64,000 nucleotides of DNA from Leptospira sp. GIMC2001 (lineage in GTDB: Bacteria; Spirochaetota; Leptospiria; Leptospirales; Leptospiraceae). Both the position numbers and the translations under genes were made by a program. A model generated the notes under the pieces. The model was given only the letters and a program-made list of their open reading frames with translations. It was not told the origin of the DNA and searched no databases. Location of the stretch: assembly GCF_028462125.1 (NCBI RefSeq), contig NZ_CP115468.1:3651559-3715558 (forward strand). Direction: 5' to 3'. Below are positions 7,774 through 16,997 of the stretch, piece after piece; the stretch's first letter is position 1; every line of letters starts with the position of its first letter.

Positions 7774-8301
7774 GTGAGATCAGGGCTTTTTCAAATTCAA
7801 ACAGGATTGTTAAGTTTATGTCTCCTATTTCAATGTCTGGTCTTCTCTAGTGGTCTCTTTGGTTTTATTCTGTCCGAAGGTGCCAAAATTTGCCAATGCA
7901 ACCATTCTTCTAAGAAAGAAAAACACGTCTCTGCAGAAGATGAAATCTTCGCAAGTAAACCAGTGATTGGTGATAAGGCAATCAATCGCCAGACAATTTC
8001 GTCTAACAAATCCATGACGGCACCACACAGCGTCCAGAAATCACAGAAGTTGAATGTTTTGGAATCCGATTCGCTTCCAAGTTGCCATGATTCGAAGGCT
8101 GGTGAAGCCCATCTCTGCAATTGCAAAAAATCAGAGAAGACTGCGCAAATGTTGTTATCCCATAGGCAAACTTTCTTTATTCATAGATTATCGGAATTCT
8201 TTAATCCAAAAATAGATTCAATTTATACTTATTCTTTTTTCTTAATTTCTAAAATGGATGGTTATGCTCTCAGCATTTTCAAGCCTCCACGCATCAGTTA
8301 A
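7774..8301 (+). CDS. Cys/His-rich exported protein upstream of the copper gene set
   Basis: This 175-residue protein starts at GTG 7774 (ggaatgga lies just upstream). The N terminus is hydrophobic (LLSLCLLFQCLVFSSGLFGFIL), a signal peptide or membrane anchor. After it come clustered metal-type ligands: CQCNHSSKKEKH near residue 40 and SCHDSKAGEAHLCNCKKSEK near 103-122. The rest is low-complexity and polar. I do not recognise a family. Position ahead of MbnP/MbnH on the same strand, and the Cys-x-Cys and Cys-His pairs, suggest a metal (copper) binding role. The 263-base gap to MbnP means a shared transcript is not assured. Location is probably periplasmic. Confidence 0.55.
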   Translation: MRSGLFQIQTGLLSLCLLFQCLVFSSGLFGFILSEGAKICQCNHSSKKEKHVSAEDEIFASKPVIGDKAINRQTISSNKSMTAPHSVQKSQKLNVLESDSLPSCHDSKAGEAHLCNCKKSEKTAQMLLSHRQTFFIHRLSEFFNPKIDSIYTYSFFLISKMDGYALSIFKPPRIS

Positions 8302-8564
8302 CAAAAGAATTGTAATATTTAGGAATTTTTTTCTAACTTATCACAATCTCTGATTCCCGATTTTTGAATATTTTTGGTTCAATCAATCTGAGACATTCTA
8401 ATCGGGAAGACTATCCAAATTTCTAAACATTTACGCATTAGAAGCGTTCGAATTGAGTTCAGATCCGGTCATTTCTTAGCTATTAGGACATCTTAATTGG
8501 TATGAGATGGATTCTCTTGAATTTCAGTTCTTTTTATTCAATTAATATATGAGGTTATTATAAT

Positions 8565-9593
8565 ATGATTTTATCCAAAAAATATTTGATTCTAGCATTG
8601 GTTGCTTTGATTTCCATGCTGAACCTAACGAGTTGTGACACCGAAAATTCGAAAAATGATGACGATACCCTGTTTTTGGGACTGGCTGCCCTTGCCACTG
8701 CACCACAATCCGTTAATTTGGAATTTGATGTTACAGCGAACGGAACAGCTTTTGAATCCAATAAAGCGATCACTGTGAACGGTGTATCAAATGTTGTGTT
8801 TCGCGATTTTCGATTCTATGTATCGGAAGTAAAATTTCTGCGTGCAGATGGAACTACAACTGATGCGACACTCACTGATGATGGGATTTGGCAAACTAAA
8901 AACTTAGCTTTGTTAGATTTCGAAAATGGTAAAGCTACTACTGGGTCTCATGGAGGAACAAGCACTGGAATGAATTCAAAAATTGTTGGTTCGGTTCCTC
9001 AAGGAAATTATGTAGGTATCCAGTTCACAATTGGTGTCCCTGAAGATTTAAACCATTTACAAATCAATGATTCAAGAGCTCCTTTGAACAATAGCGCAAT
9101 GTATTGGGCTTGGGCTAGTGGTTACAAACATGCAAAGATTGAATTCTCAGCAGACACAACACCTAACACAACAAAATGGACAAATATGCATCTTGGCTCC
9201 ACTGGTTTTGGAACATCACCTGCAGCTACTGCATGTAAATCGGATGTGATTGCTGGGGAATTTGGAAACTGCCCTGCAAAATTCCGACCTAGAATTACAA
9301 TTAATGGAGCAATCAATCCAGGATCACAGAAAATACAAATGAATATTGATGAGCTTCTCAAAGGTTACACCCATGTCGGCGCAGCCGATGCAGATGGATT
9401 TGGTATTTGTATGCCGATATCTCCGGGTGCAGCCAATGCCGGTGAATTCAATCGATGCAATCCATTGATTCAGAATTTAGGATTGAAAGGACGTGTATCA
9501 AACGGAGCCTCTGCAATCAACCAAACCGATCTTGATGCTGGAGTTGGATCTGTTAATACAGATTTCAGTCAAAAAGTTTTTACATTGAGATAA
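8565..9593 (+). CDS. mbnP: MbnP family copper-binding lipoprotein
   Basis: This 342-residue protein is exported as a lipoprotein: hydrophobic N terminus with LNLTSC and acyl Cys24. It matches the metallo-mystery-pair four-Cys family (MbnP): DFRFYVSEVKFL at 81-92, the diagnostic MYWAWASGYKH at 179-189, and four Cys at 224, 236, 282 and 298. In characterised pairs the di-heme enzyme MbnH oxidises a Trp of MbnP to kynurenine, which then binds Cu(I). The Trp residues at 181 and 183 are in the conserved stretch, but which one would be modified cannot be told here. MbnH follows 109 bases downstream on the same strand, which confirms the pair. Confidence 0.88.
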   Translation: MILSKKYLILALVALISMLNLTSCDTENSKNDDDTLFLGLAALATAPQSVNLEFDVTANGTAFESNKAITVNGVSNVVFRDFRFYVSEVKFLRADGTTTDATLTDDGIWQTKNLALLDFENGKATTGSHGGTSTGMNSKIVGSVPQGNYVGIQFTIGVPEDLNHLQINDSRAPLNNSAMYWAWASGYKHAKIEFSADTTPNTTKWTNMHLGSTGFGTSPAATACKSDVIAGEFGNCPAKFRPRITINGAINPGSQKIQMNIDELLKGYTHVGAADADGFGICMPISPGAANAGEFNRCNPLIQNLGLKGRVSNGASAINQTDLDAGVGSVNTDFSQKVFTLR

Positions 9594-9702
9594 TTCAAGA
9601 CAACTAGATTGCGATTCTTCCTGCTCTTTGTCCATTGCTACAATTGAAGGCCATTGAGCAGGAGAATTGGGAATATTTAATGTTTTTTTATTCGAGGTTT
9701 TT

Positions 9703-10941
9703 ATGAAGAAAAATATTTCGTTTTTTACAAAAATCATTTTGATTTTTTCGAATCTATTGTTTTTTGCATGCGATATTCCATTATTGAATGATCAAAAATC
9801 GAATAGCGACAATGAACTACTATTAGGTCTTGCTCTGCTAAGTCAAAGGTCAAGCTACAATTGGAATCTTCCTCCAGGTTTTCCCGAACCAAGAGTTCCG
9901 GCTGAGAATCCAATGTCGATCGAGAAAGTTGAACTGGGTCGTCATTTATTCTATGATAGGCGATTGTCCCAAGACGAAACTAAAGCATGTTCAAGTTGTC
10001 ATTTTCAATCCTTAGCTTTCTCCGACGGAAAAGCATTGCCTTCAGGCATAACCGGACAAGTTCATCCAAGAAATGCTCAGCATCTAACCAATGCAGCTTA
10101 TCATTCACGATTGACTTGGAATAATCCCAATCTACGCACTCTTGAACAACAAGCGAGAGTTCCTATGTTTGGCGAAAGTCCAATTGAACTTGGACTCCAA
10201 GATGAATCTTTCTTAAGTAAACTAAAACTAGATAGTCTCTATCCTGAACTTTTCAATCAGGCTTTTGGCGGAGGAGATGGCTCCATTACCGAACAAAATG
10301 TTCGTTTTGCTCTAGCAAGTTTTCAGAGGAGTATGATTTCGGGAAATTCACCATTTGACCGTGCACAGAATGGTAACAGAACTGCGATTACTCCATCGGC
10401 TGCAAGGGGTGCATCTTTTTTTAATAGCGAAATTGCTGAATGCTTCCATTGTCATGGTGGTTTTAATTTTACCGATACAAATCTTCACGGAACACAAGCT
10501 GAGGAAGAATTTGCCTATCACAATAATGGTACGCATACTGTAGCATATTATAATAGTCTAGGAGATATTCATAAGGAAGGCCTAAAGGAAATTACTCTAC
10601 AAGATTCAGACCAAGGAAAATTTCGTGCACCTTCTCTACGCAATGTTGCAGTTACATTTCCTTACATGCATGATGGTTCAATTATGTGTGATAACAATCA
10701 GAACCCCAACCATCCAGATGGGATCGCAAATGGAGCAAGCCTATCAACGTGTGCAAGAAATGCTTTAGGTAAAGTGGTAGATCAATATTCTAGTGGAGGC
10801 GCTGCGCATCCCGCAAAAGATGGTACTCTGATCCGACCTTTCCCAATACAACCTAGCGAGAAAGAAGATCTGATTAATTTTCTTCTATCTTTAACGGATG
10901 ATGAATTTCTAAGAAATCCCAAATTTTCAAACCCAAGATGA
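9703..10941 (+). CDS. mbnH: MbnH-type di-heme cytochrome c peroxidase family enzyme
   Basis: The protein has 412 residues from ATG 9703; the TTG at 9667 lacks a good ribosome site, while gagg lies about six bases before 9703. It is a probable lipoprotein (LLFFAC, Cys23). Two c-type heme sites are present: CSSCH at 96-100, preceded by GRHLFYDRRLSQDETKA, and CFHCH at 247-251. RAPSLRNVAVTFPYMHDGS near the C-terminal third is typical of the CcpA/MauG-like family. Expected role is oxidation of the partner MbnP in the periplasm to create its copper site. It is coupled to the next gene by an ATGA overlap (10938-10941), which ties that lipoprotein to the system. Confidence 0.9.
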   Translation: MKKNISFFTKIILIFSNLLFFACDIPLLNDQKSNSDNELLLGLALLSQRSSYNWNLPPGFPEPRVPAENPMSIEKVELGRHLFYDRRLSQDETKACSSCHFQSLAFSDGKALPSGITGQVHPRNAQHLTNAAYHSRLTWNNPNLRTLEQQARVPMFGESPIELGLQDESFLSKLKLDSLYPELFNQAFGGGDGSITEQNVRFALASFQRSMISGNSPFDRAQNGNRTAITPSAARGASFFNSEIAECFHCHGGFNFTDTNLHGTQAEEEFAYHNNGTHTVAYYNSLGDIHKEGLKEITLQDSDQGKFRAPSLRNVAVTFPYMHDGSIMCDNNQNPNHPDGIANGASLSTCARNALGKVVDQYSSGGAAHPAKDGTLIRPFPIQPSEKEDLINFLLSLTDDEFLRNPKFSNPR

Positions 10942-11852
10942 AAACATTGATTCACAAGAAATTCCTTCGTCATCCAAGTTGCGTGGTTCCAGTTTTGTTT
11001 TGTTTTATGATAGTTACAAATTGTACTTTTGGTAGCGTTGGCAATTCGCAAGAAGAGGAAGCAATAATTTTAGAAAGTTTGATTCGAACAAGTCGCGCAG
11101 TGCCAAGCGGATTCAATCCTTTCCTTCATGCTTATGACAATCAGATAGATGATAACCTTCAAAATTTCACCATACTTTCCAACGTTGGTGGTAACTACAA
11201 CATTCAAATGAAGACGAATCTCAATTTTCTAATATTGAATCGGATCGATTTTCGATTCAATCCAGGCGATAAAATTGGAGGTGTATTCAATGTCCGATCT
11301 GATACTAGCAAAACCCATACTCCCTATACCGTTCCATTGGATTTACCATCGGACGATCCGTACGGTAAAATCTATTCAAGTTCTACGAAACGAATAGATG
11401 GTTATTCTTCTAAAAACTCTGATGGCATTGGATTTGGATCTGTCTTTCGTGCAAATTTAAATCCCCTCATCAATCCTCCTCAGGGAATTCTATCATCAAC
11501 GATTGCATATTTTGATCGATTGGATTTATATGCAACAATCATTCGATCAAATGATAGCTCTCAAAGAGAAGTGGTTATTTCTCTACGCAATATTGCAGTT
11601 TCATTTCCACCAAGATGTCGAATCGAACTCACGAGTTCGCAGACTCAGGAATGGATTTTAGGACTTCGTTATTCTAACTTGTTTCGCGATATAATAGAAC
11701 CGGGTCAGAATGTATCCGTTGTGAATTCTCTATTCCAAGGATCTAACTCAGGTGATACGATAATAATCTCTGATCTAGATTCACGATACTCATATATCCA
11801 AACCAATTTCACCAAAGAAGATAATGTTTTATTACAGGAAAGTTGTTTATAA
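10938..11852 (+). CDS. Lipoprotein of the MbnP/MbnH operon, unknown function
   Basis: This 304-residue protein has a type II signal peptide: [14 protein letters not shown] with acyl Cys about residue 30. The body is rich in Asn, Ser and aromatic residues with beta-type periodicity and holds no recognised motif; two Cys occur near the C-terminal part (PPRCRIEL and the last residues). ATG overlaps the MbnH stop as ATGA, so it is translationally coupled. The next gene starts at the overlapping TAATG. Such coupling suggests a structural or substrate-binding role in the copper system at the outer membrane or periplasm. The family is not known to me. Confidence 0.7.
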   Translation: MKTLIHKKFLRHPSCVVPVLFCFMIVTNCTFGSVGNSQEEEAIILESLIRTSRAVPSGFNPFLHAYDNQIDDNLQNFTILSNVGGNYNIQMKTNLNFLILNRIDFRFNPGDKIGGVFNVRSDTSKTHTPYTVPLDLPSDDPYGKIYSSSTKRIDGYSSKNSDGIGFGSVFRANLNPLINPPQGILSSTIAYFDRLDLYATIIRSNDSSQREVVISLRNIAVSFPPRCRIELTSSQTQEWILGLRYSNLFRDIIEPGQNVSVVNSLFQGSNSGDTIIISDLDSRYSYIQTNFTKEDNVLLQESCL

Positions 11853-12928
11853 TGATTCCACTACGAACTAAATTTTCAAAATCAAGTAGTATTAATAATA
11901 GCAGCAAGTGTGTAATGTTTTTTATTTCTACGTTCTCTAAATCAATTACTAACACTTTACTTATCTTGTTTGCAATATATCAATTCTCAACTTCTTCTCT
12001 TAGCGCACATCACACAGGAAGTTCCGACAATCCCAATTCTACCACAAGATTCATTGACCCATTTACTGGAAAAAGAGAACAACCTGCCAACTATCTTGTA
12101 TTAACTCAAGATTATTATAAAGCAACAAATGAAAATAGCAATATTTTTACCACGTCAGCTTTCGTTGAAATTCCTTTCTACGATGGAAAGTTTGCGATGA
12201 ATATCAGTGTTCCGTATACTTATTTCCAACAAAAGGATCGATCCGATGCAGCAAGAATAGGGAAAACTTATCTTGGCGGAAAGTGGTTGCCACTTGGAGA
12301 TTTTGAAAGAAATTATTTCATCGTTGTTGAAGGTGCAGTTGGGTTTCCTTCCGGGCCCGACACTGATCGGTTTACTGGAGGCAATTACTACGCAGGCCAA
12401 GGAAATCTTACTTTGGGATACCTTTGGAACGATTTTAGTTTTGTTCTCAAAGCGGGAGGGATCAAACCACTTTCGAGACTGGAACCAACAAATCTCAGAA
12501 ACAATGATGGTATTCCCTATTGGCTTCGAGAGCCATCGGCAGTTCCACCTGAACAACAATACGAACTGAAGAACACAACTCTACTTCAAAGCTATGTTAC
12601 ATATCTCTGGAAGCCAGAAATATCTTTTTTCCTGGGTTATATTTTTAGAACTCCTTATCAAGGCGTAGACTTCGATACTGAAACTAGAGATACGATTCCA
12701 CGCTTTTTTCGAGAAATAAGCATGGGAACATCTTACAATTTTTCAGAGAAATACAATATAACTCTTGCTTATCGGCATCCCTTGTATAGAAATCCCGACC
12801 ATAGACTCTACGATGCCGCTTGGACAGTTGCCGTTTCCATGGAGTGGGGTAAGGAGGAGACAGTTAAGAAAGAAAATTTAGAAGTGAGCAAAGAAGATAT
12901 ATCGGAATCTGATCCGGTGGACCTATAA
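11852..12928 (+). CDS. Outer-membrane beta-barrel protein of the MbnP/MbnH operon
   Basis: The protein has 358 residues from ATG 11852, which shares a base with the previous stop (TAATG). After a long N terminus with a signal-type segment ([19 protein letters not shown]) the mature part opens with [10 protein letters not shown] and consists of alternating hydrophobic strands ending in aromatic residues ([10 protein letters not shown]), the pattern of a transporter-like barrel. Barrels of this type are common third members of MbnP/MbnH loci. A metal or siderophore-like path through the outer membrane is plausible. No TonB box was seen. His-His at the mature N terminus could bind metal. The function is inference from context. 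Confidence 0.65.
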   Translation: MIPLRTKFSKSSSINNSSKCVMFFISTFSKSITNTLLILFAIYQFSTSSLSAHHTGSSDNPNSTTRFIDPFTGKREQPANYLVLTQDYYKATNENSNIFTTSAFVEIPFYDGKFAMNISVPYTYFQQKDRSDAARIGKTYLGGKWLPLGDFERNYFIVVEGAVGFPSGPDTDRFTGGNYYAGQGNLTLGYLWNDFSFVLKAGGIKPLSRLEPTNLRNNDGIPYWLREPSAVPPEQQYELKNTTLLQSYVTYLWKPEISFFLGYIFRTPYQGVDFDTETRDTIPRFFREISMGTSYNFSEKYNITLAYRHPLYRNPDHRLYDAAWTVAVSMEWGKEETVKKENLEVSKEDISESDPVDL

Positions 12929-13054
12929 TTCGATATTTGGACTCAAATTTTCTGAGATAAGCAATGCAAATGCAAAACAGCAATTAATCGTAAAAATTAA
13001 AGCAATCTTAAGTTTTACATTTGCATTCATAATTTTGAGCCACAAAAGATTATA

Positions 13055-13489
13055 TTATTTTTTTTCCGCCACGATGATCGACTTAATCAAGACCCAAGTT
13101 TTCCCGTTCAAATAGAAAGTAAAGTTACCATCAAATTTCATTACTTTGCTCTCTAACTTAGATTTAACGATTCCAAACTGATCCATAATCTCTAGTGAAG
13201 ATATTTCGACCTTTCTATCCATTCCTCCAATTTTACCTTCGGATAAAAATTTCACATAATCTTTCTTTGTTGAACTTATCGCACCTGGACTTCCTTTAAA
13301 TACAAAACTATCATGATAATCATCATGCATAGCTTTCTCTACATAATCAACATTTTGCTTGTCTATCTCTGACATAAGCTTTATAAAATCTTTTTTTAAT
13401 GAAACCTTTAAATCCTCAGCCTGTAAAGTACTCATTGATAACACTCCTACTACAATTAGTTTTAATAAAAAAATGAATCTATCCTTCAT
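13055..13489 (-). CDS. Exported NTF2/SnoaL-like protein under MarR control
   Basis: This 144-residue protein has a signal peptide ending in STLQAED, so it is periplasmic or secreted. The mature domain has the cone-fold pattern of the NTF2/DUF4440 group: a helical DFIKLMSEIDKQNVDYVEKAM, then MHDDYHDSFVFKG and beta strands ending in GKTWVLIKSIIV. These domains bind small ligands or act as enzymes in different contexts; no catalytic residues can be named here. It lies downstream of the MarR gene on the same strand with a 41-base gap holding a palindrome that matches one in front of marR, so the two are probably co-regulated. Confidence 0.7.
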   Translation of the reverse strand: MKDRFIFLLKLIVVGVLSMSTLQAEDLKVSLKKDFIKLMSEIDKQNVDYVEKAMHDDYHDSFVFKGSPGAISSTKKDYVKFLSEGKIGGMDRKVEISSLEIMDQFGIVKSKLESKVMKFDGNFTFYLNGKTWVLIKSIIVAEKK

Positions 13490-13503
13490 AGATCTCTCCT
13501 TTA

Positions 13504-13517
13504 GTTGTCATAACAAC
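13504..13517. promoter_or_regulatory. MarR-type operator, proximal to the NTF2-like gene
   Basis: The arms gttgt and acaac form a perfect inverted repeat with a four-base spacer in the gap between the MarR gene and its downstream neighbour. The same motif recurs at 13972-13985. Confidence 0.6.
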
Positions 13518-13530
13518 AATAATGATTTTT

Positions 13531-13968
13531 TTACTCCATTGCATTTGTAAAAATTGTATCCATAATTCTACGAAAATGTTTAAAATCCTTTTCATCCAAA
13601 GTTTCAAACATTCGATTTCGCTCTTTAGATACGGCTTTTACCATTAGCTCAAAAAGTTTCAAACCTGCTTCTGTCAACTCTATTCTATGCTTTCGACGAT
13701 CTTCTGGATCATCACTGATAGACAACCAACCCTTTTCCTTCATAGAACGTAAAGCCCTAGTCATTGATGGTCTGTCCTCAAAATCTTTAGCTAGCTCAAT
13801 CTGACTGCATCCTGGATTGTTATAGATTCGGACTAAAACAAACCATTGTTCCGGATACAATTCGTATCCAACTTCCGCTGCCAACCGAACAAACTGTCTA
13901 CGTAGAGCTCGCACCGTACGATAGATTAGATAAGCATAAGAATCTTCTAACTGAAACCGTTCTTTCAT
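13531..13968 (-). CDS. MarR family transcriptional regulator
   Basis: This 145-residue winged-helix protein has the N-terminal dimer helices, then GCSQIELAKDFEDRPSMTRA (helix-turn-helix) and the wing DPEDRRKHRIELTEAG, the MarR signature DxRxxxxxLT in slightly altered form. MarR proteins bind palindromic operators and release on contact with phenolic or oxidising signals. A palindrome lies four bases before its start codon and a near-identical one before the next gene, so autoregulation and control of the exported NTF2-like protein are likely. The inducer is unknown. Confidence 0.9.
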   Translation of the reverse strand: MKERFQLEDSYAYLIYRTVRALRRQFVRLAAEVGYELYPEQWFVLVRIYNNPGCSQIELAKDFEDRPSMTRALRSMKEKGWLSISDDPEDRRKHRIELTEAGLKLFELMVKAVSKERNRMFETLDEKDFKHFRRIMDTIFTNAME

Positions 13969-13971
13969 TAT

Positions 13972-13985
13972 GTTGCTATGACAAC
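13972..13985. promoter_or_regulatory. MarR-type operator in front of marR
   Basis: gttgc-tatg-acaac, one mismatch from the site at 13504, followed by the same caacaat flank. It sits four bases upstream of the marR start codon, where bound protein would block translation initiation sequences or the promoter. Confidence 0.6.
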
Positions 13986-14112
13986 AATATTCCTAATATT
14001 CAATCTGTCAATGAAAATAGAAAAAAATTTCAATGACAAAATGATTTTTAGATATTCTCTACATGAAAATCATATTCTGAAAAATGCATCTTCAAAAAAA
14101 TTACAACGGCTT

Positions 14113-16659
14113 TCAAACTCCGAGACTCAAAATTCGCGCTAGTTTTATTGCAGATTGATTGTCGGGTTCTTGATCCATTGCCTCACGAAGAATTTTTCTC
14201 GCATTTTCATCATCACCTAACATTCGATAAGAGTCCGCTAGGTTGATTAAGTTTGCGACACGTTCTGGTTGGTATTTTCTGCAAACCTCACCTGCCTTTT
14301 TTGCATTTTCGAAATCTTGCAACTGCTTGTAACACACACTCTTCTCAAACCAAAATAACGAACTATCTTTGCTGAAATTGTGGAATTCATTGATTCGATC
14401 AACGGTATCTTTATATTTTTTATCATCGAAATACAATTTAACGAGGAGCTTTAAAGCGGACAGATTGTTCCGATCTTTTTCCCAAATCGAATCCAAAATA
14501 TACTTCGCTTTCGTTTTATTTCCAGATTGAATTGCTTCTTGAGCAGATTCAAGATTTACAATTTCCTGGTCATCTTCTTGATATTCTTCGACAGAATAAT
14601 GTTCTTGGAATCCAACTCGAATCAAACTCAGATCATCGGTTAGTTCTCCTTGGAATTCAATCAACTGAACCAATTTATCCAATTCACCTCTAGATTCTTC
14701 AACAAGTCGCAAAAATAAAGTCTCGTCTTCATTGATTACTCGCTCTCCTTGTTCTGAAAGATTGATATCATCCCGACCGTCAGACCCAACAAACAATACA
14801 TCTCCCGCAAATATTTTTGCTTTATGTACTTTGAAAGTGAATTCAGACTCAGAACCTAACTTTCGCAATGTGAGTTCATTCTCAATAAAGGACGCTTTCC
14901 CATCACGATAAACAACTGTCCACGGATGTTCTGCATTGAAATAAAATAGCTCGCCTGTTCTTTCATTCAATACTCCTAATACACAAGAAATCAACATTGA
15001 ACCGTTGAAAGTTTTGAAAATTGAATCCAATTCAAAAAATGTCTCGCTAATCCACTCTTCTGGAGTGACAGTTAGAACCCGATTATCACGAGCAGACCGA
15101 CTCAAGATATTATTCATTGCAGTACCAGCAACAATCGCACCTCCAGCACCTTGCATAGATTTACCCATTGCATCTGCATTAAAGAAAATAATCCAACGAT
15201 CTTTACCATCACCGAATCGCAAGTTACCAGAAATACATAGATCTCCACCTAATTCTGCTTTTTTGTTTCTAAATGCAAATTTTTTCTTTTGATCTAAATG
15301 GAAAATCGTACTTACGAGTTTTGATTTATTATAATTCGTAGCAAGAGGTTTCTCAATGAGAGAAGTTAAGAAATAATCTCCATCTTGTTGAACTTTTAAC
15401 TTTTGAACTTCTTCCATTCTCTGAGTCACTTCAACAGTTCTTTCTTCTACCTTTTTTTCTAAGTTTGCATTCAGATCATCAGTTTCATTTTGTACTTTTA
15501 CAAACTTACTTGCGAGAATGAACATAATCGAACCAAGAAAAATGGGAAATCCTAGACCTGCTAGAAAAATAGCACCCTTCACATCCAATATTCCCAAACC
15601 AATATCATGAATGACTGCGATGATCATTGGAATCAGTCCATAAACCATTGCTTTCGCATCTTTTTCTTTTCGAATCAATCCGCGCGCAACTGAATAAATT
15701 ATAAACGACAGAACTGGCAATATCTGAAATATATTTACTAAGCCACGGAATTTTTGAAGAGTACCGTAATCTGGAAAAAACAACGATATGATTCCCGGAA
15801 TTGTTATCACAGAGATAAAGAAGATTTTCAGATTTCGATTGAGATCATTTTTGAAAAATATGGAAAAGAATCTCAATAAGTAGTAAGCGGATCCTGCCTG
15901 TACGAGAAATATAATCTTCTGATAAGTAAGGTAGCTAATGCCAATATAATTATAGAAAAACTCATTAAAAAAGTTCGTACAATAAATTGCATAGAACATT
16001 GCAAAGATTGCATAGTACCAATTTTCTCTATCTTTTTTACGTTTCAAATAGATCAGTAAATGATACATGGATATGATAATGAATAGGAAGGCAACGAACG
16101 CATTGATGTAGCTATTGAAAAATTTAGATAAAAATAAATGATTTCCCAATTCTATTGTCTCACCAAGCAATGCTTCGTTATAAACAAAACCTTCTTGATT
16201 TACATAAATTTTAATTAATAGAACATTCTGTTCAGATTTTTTTAGAAGCCCTTTTGCAATCGAATAATCTCTTATTGTATTCCAAGCAGACCAATCGTCC
16301 GGTGGAAATTCTCCTCCACGCCCGATCATTTCACCATTGAGAAATGTTTTATCAGCCCAAGCTATCCTTCCGGGTGAAATGGAATAAACTAAAGATTGAT
16401 CAGTATTGATATCCAATGCAAAAGTTTTACGAAGCCAAATGTAACCAATTCCAGATGGTAAAATGGATTCTAATTTTCCTTTTTGTTCATTAGTTAATGG
16501 TAGAAAATCATAATTGGCAACATCCTCAACTGTATCATTGGGATCACCGATTGCAAACTCCCATTCCGAAGGTAAATTCTGGATATTTTTGTTTCCATTG
16601 GAACAATTAGATAAGGAAATAAATAATATAAACGATACGATCAGAAGACTTTTTGGCAT
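14113..16659 (-). CDS. 7TM SpoIIE-type phosphatase with C-terminal TPRs
   Basis: The protein has 848 residues from ATG 16659 (gagg six bases upstream; a TTG two codons earlier has no space for a ribosome site). The N terminus is a lipoprotein-like signal (ISLSNC). A periplasmic domain (about 25-175) with EWEFAIGDP and IWLRKTFAL resembles 7TMR-DISMED modules. Seven membrane helices follow (about 185-395), then a coiled coil (400-425), a SpoIIE/PP2C domain (about 450-690: GGDLCISG, FFNADAMGKSMQGAGG, VGSDGRDDI, DDLSLIRVG) and three to four TPR units (about 710-845). The TPR tail suggests a protein partner. It likely works in partner-switching control of a sigma or other regulator. Confidence 0.88.
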   Translation of the reverse strand: MPKSLLIVSFILFISLSNCSNGNKNIQNLPSEWEFAIGDPNDTVEDVANYDFLPLTNEQKGKLESILPSGIGYIWLRKTFALDINTDQSLVYSISPGRIAWADKTFLNGEMIGRGGEFPPDDWSAWNTIRDYSIAKGLLKKSEQNVLLIKIYVNQEGFVYNEALLGETIELGNHLFLSKFFNSYINAFVAFLFIIISMYHLLIYLKRKKDRENWYYAIFAMFYAIYCTNFFNEFFYNYIGISYLTYQKIIFLVQAGSAYYLLRFFSIFFKNDLNRNLKIFFISVITIPGIISLFFPDYGTLQKFRGLVNIFQILPVLSFIIYSVARGLIRKEKDAKAMVYGLIPMIIAVIHDIGLGILDVKGAIFLAGLGFPIFLGSIMFILASKFVKVQNETDDLNANLEKKVEERTVEVTQRMEEVQKLKVQQDGDYFLTSLIEKPLATNYNKSKLVSTIFHLDQKKKFAFRNKKAELGGDLCISGNLRFGDGKDRWIIFFNADAMGKSMQGAGGAIVAGTAMNNILSRSARDNRVLTVTPEEWISETFFELDSIFKTFNGSMLISCVLGVLNERTGELFYFNAEHPWTVVYRDGKASFIENELTLRKLGSESEFTFKVHKAKIFAGDVLFVGSDGRDDINLSEQGERVINEDETLFLRLVEESRGELDKLVQLIEFQGELTDDLSLIRVGFQEHYSVEEYQEDDQEIVNLESAQEAIQSGNKTKAKYILDSIWEKDRNNLSALKLLVKLYFDDKKYKDTVDRINEFHNFSKDSSLFWFEKSVCYKQLQDFENAKKAGEVCRKYQPERVANLINLADSYRMLGDDENARKILREAMDQEPDNQSAIKLARILSLGV

Positions 16660-16820
16660 GATCAACCTCGCGGATTATTATCAACGAAGAGCTGAATTTT
16701 GTAAACCATTAGAAGTTTTTATTATTCAACTTTTTTAAAACTTTTTATATTTTTAAATGCGACAATATCAACTAATAGGTTTTCTTTATTTGAATTGATT
16801 TGTGGAAAACTATTCCAAGC

Positions 16821-16997
16821 TTATTTGGTCTTTAAATTCGACTCTTCCCACAATCTTACTACTTCATCAATTCTTTCTTGATAAGCAGATAAAGGTATAA
16901 GAAATTTGTAATCTTCTAACCATTCCAATCTTTCGATCGGAGTAAGTTTAGAGCATTGATCAATATATTCATCCGTTAATATTTGTAAAGCTCTCAA
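16821..16997 (-). CDS. 58-residue partner or in-frame extension of the nucleotidyltransferase
   Basis: A TTG at 16997 directly follows the TAG of the nucleotidyltransferase gene, in the same frame, and opens 58 codons ending in TAA at 16821-16823. The product contains LTPIERLEWLEDYKFL and is fully helical, a pattern (TPEERLxWLE) I associate with small proteins encoded beside nucleotidyltransferase toxin-like genes. It is either a separate coupled gene (TAG-TTG) or the C-terminal part of one gene split by a nonsense codon. Codon use looks normal, which supports real coding. Function would be as antitoxin or regulatory tail; this is inference. Confidence 0.5.
   Translation of the reverse strand: MRALQILTDEYIDQCSKLTPIERLEWLEDYKFLIPLSAYQERIDEVVRLWEESNLKTK

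Noticed and set aside
12963..13027. Ten-base inverted arms aatgcaaatg/catttgcatt with a 45-base loop
   Set aside because: Loop too long for a terminator; possibly chance in a short convergent gap.
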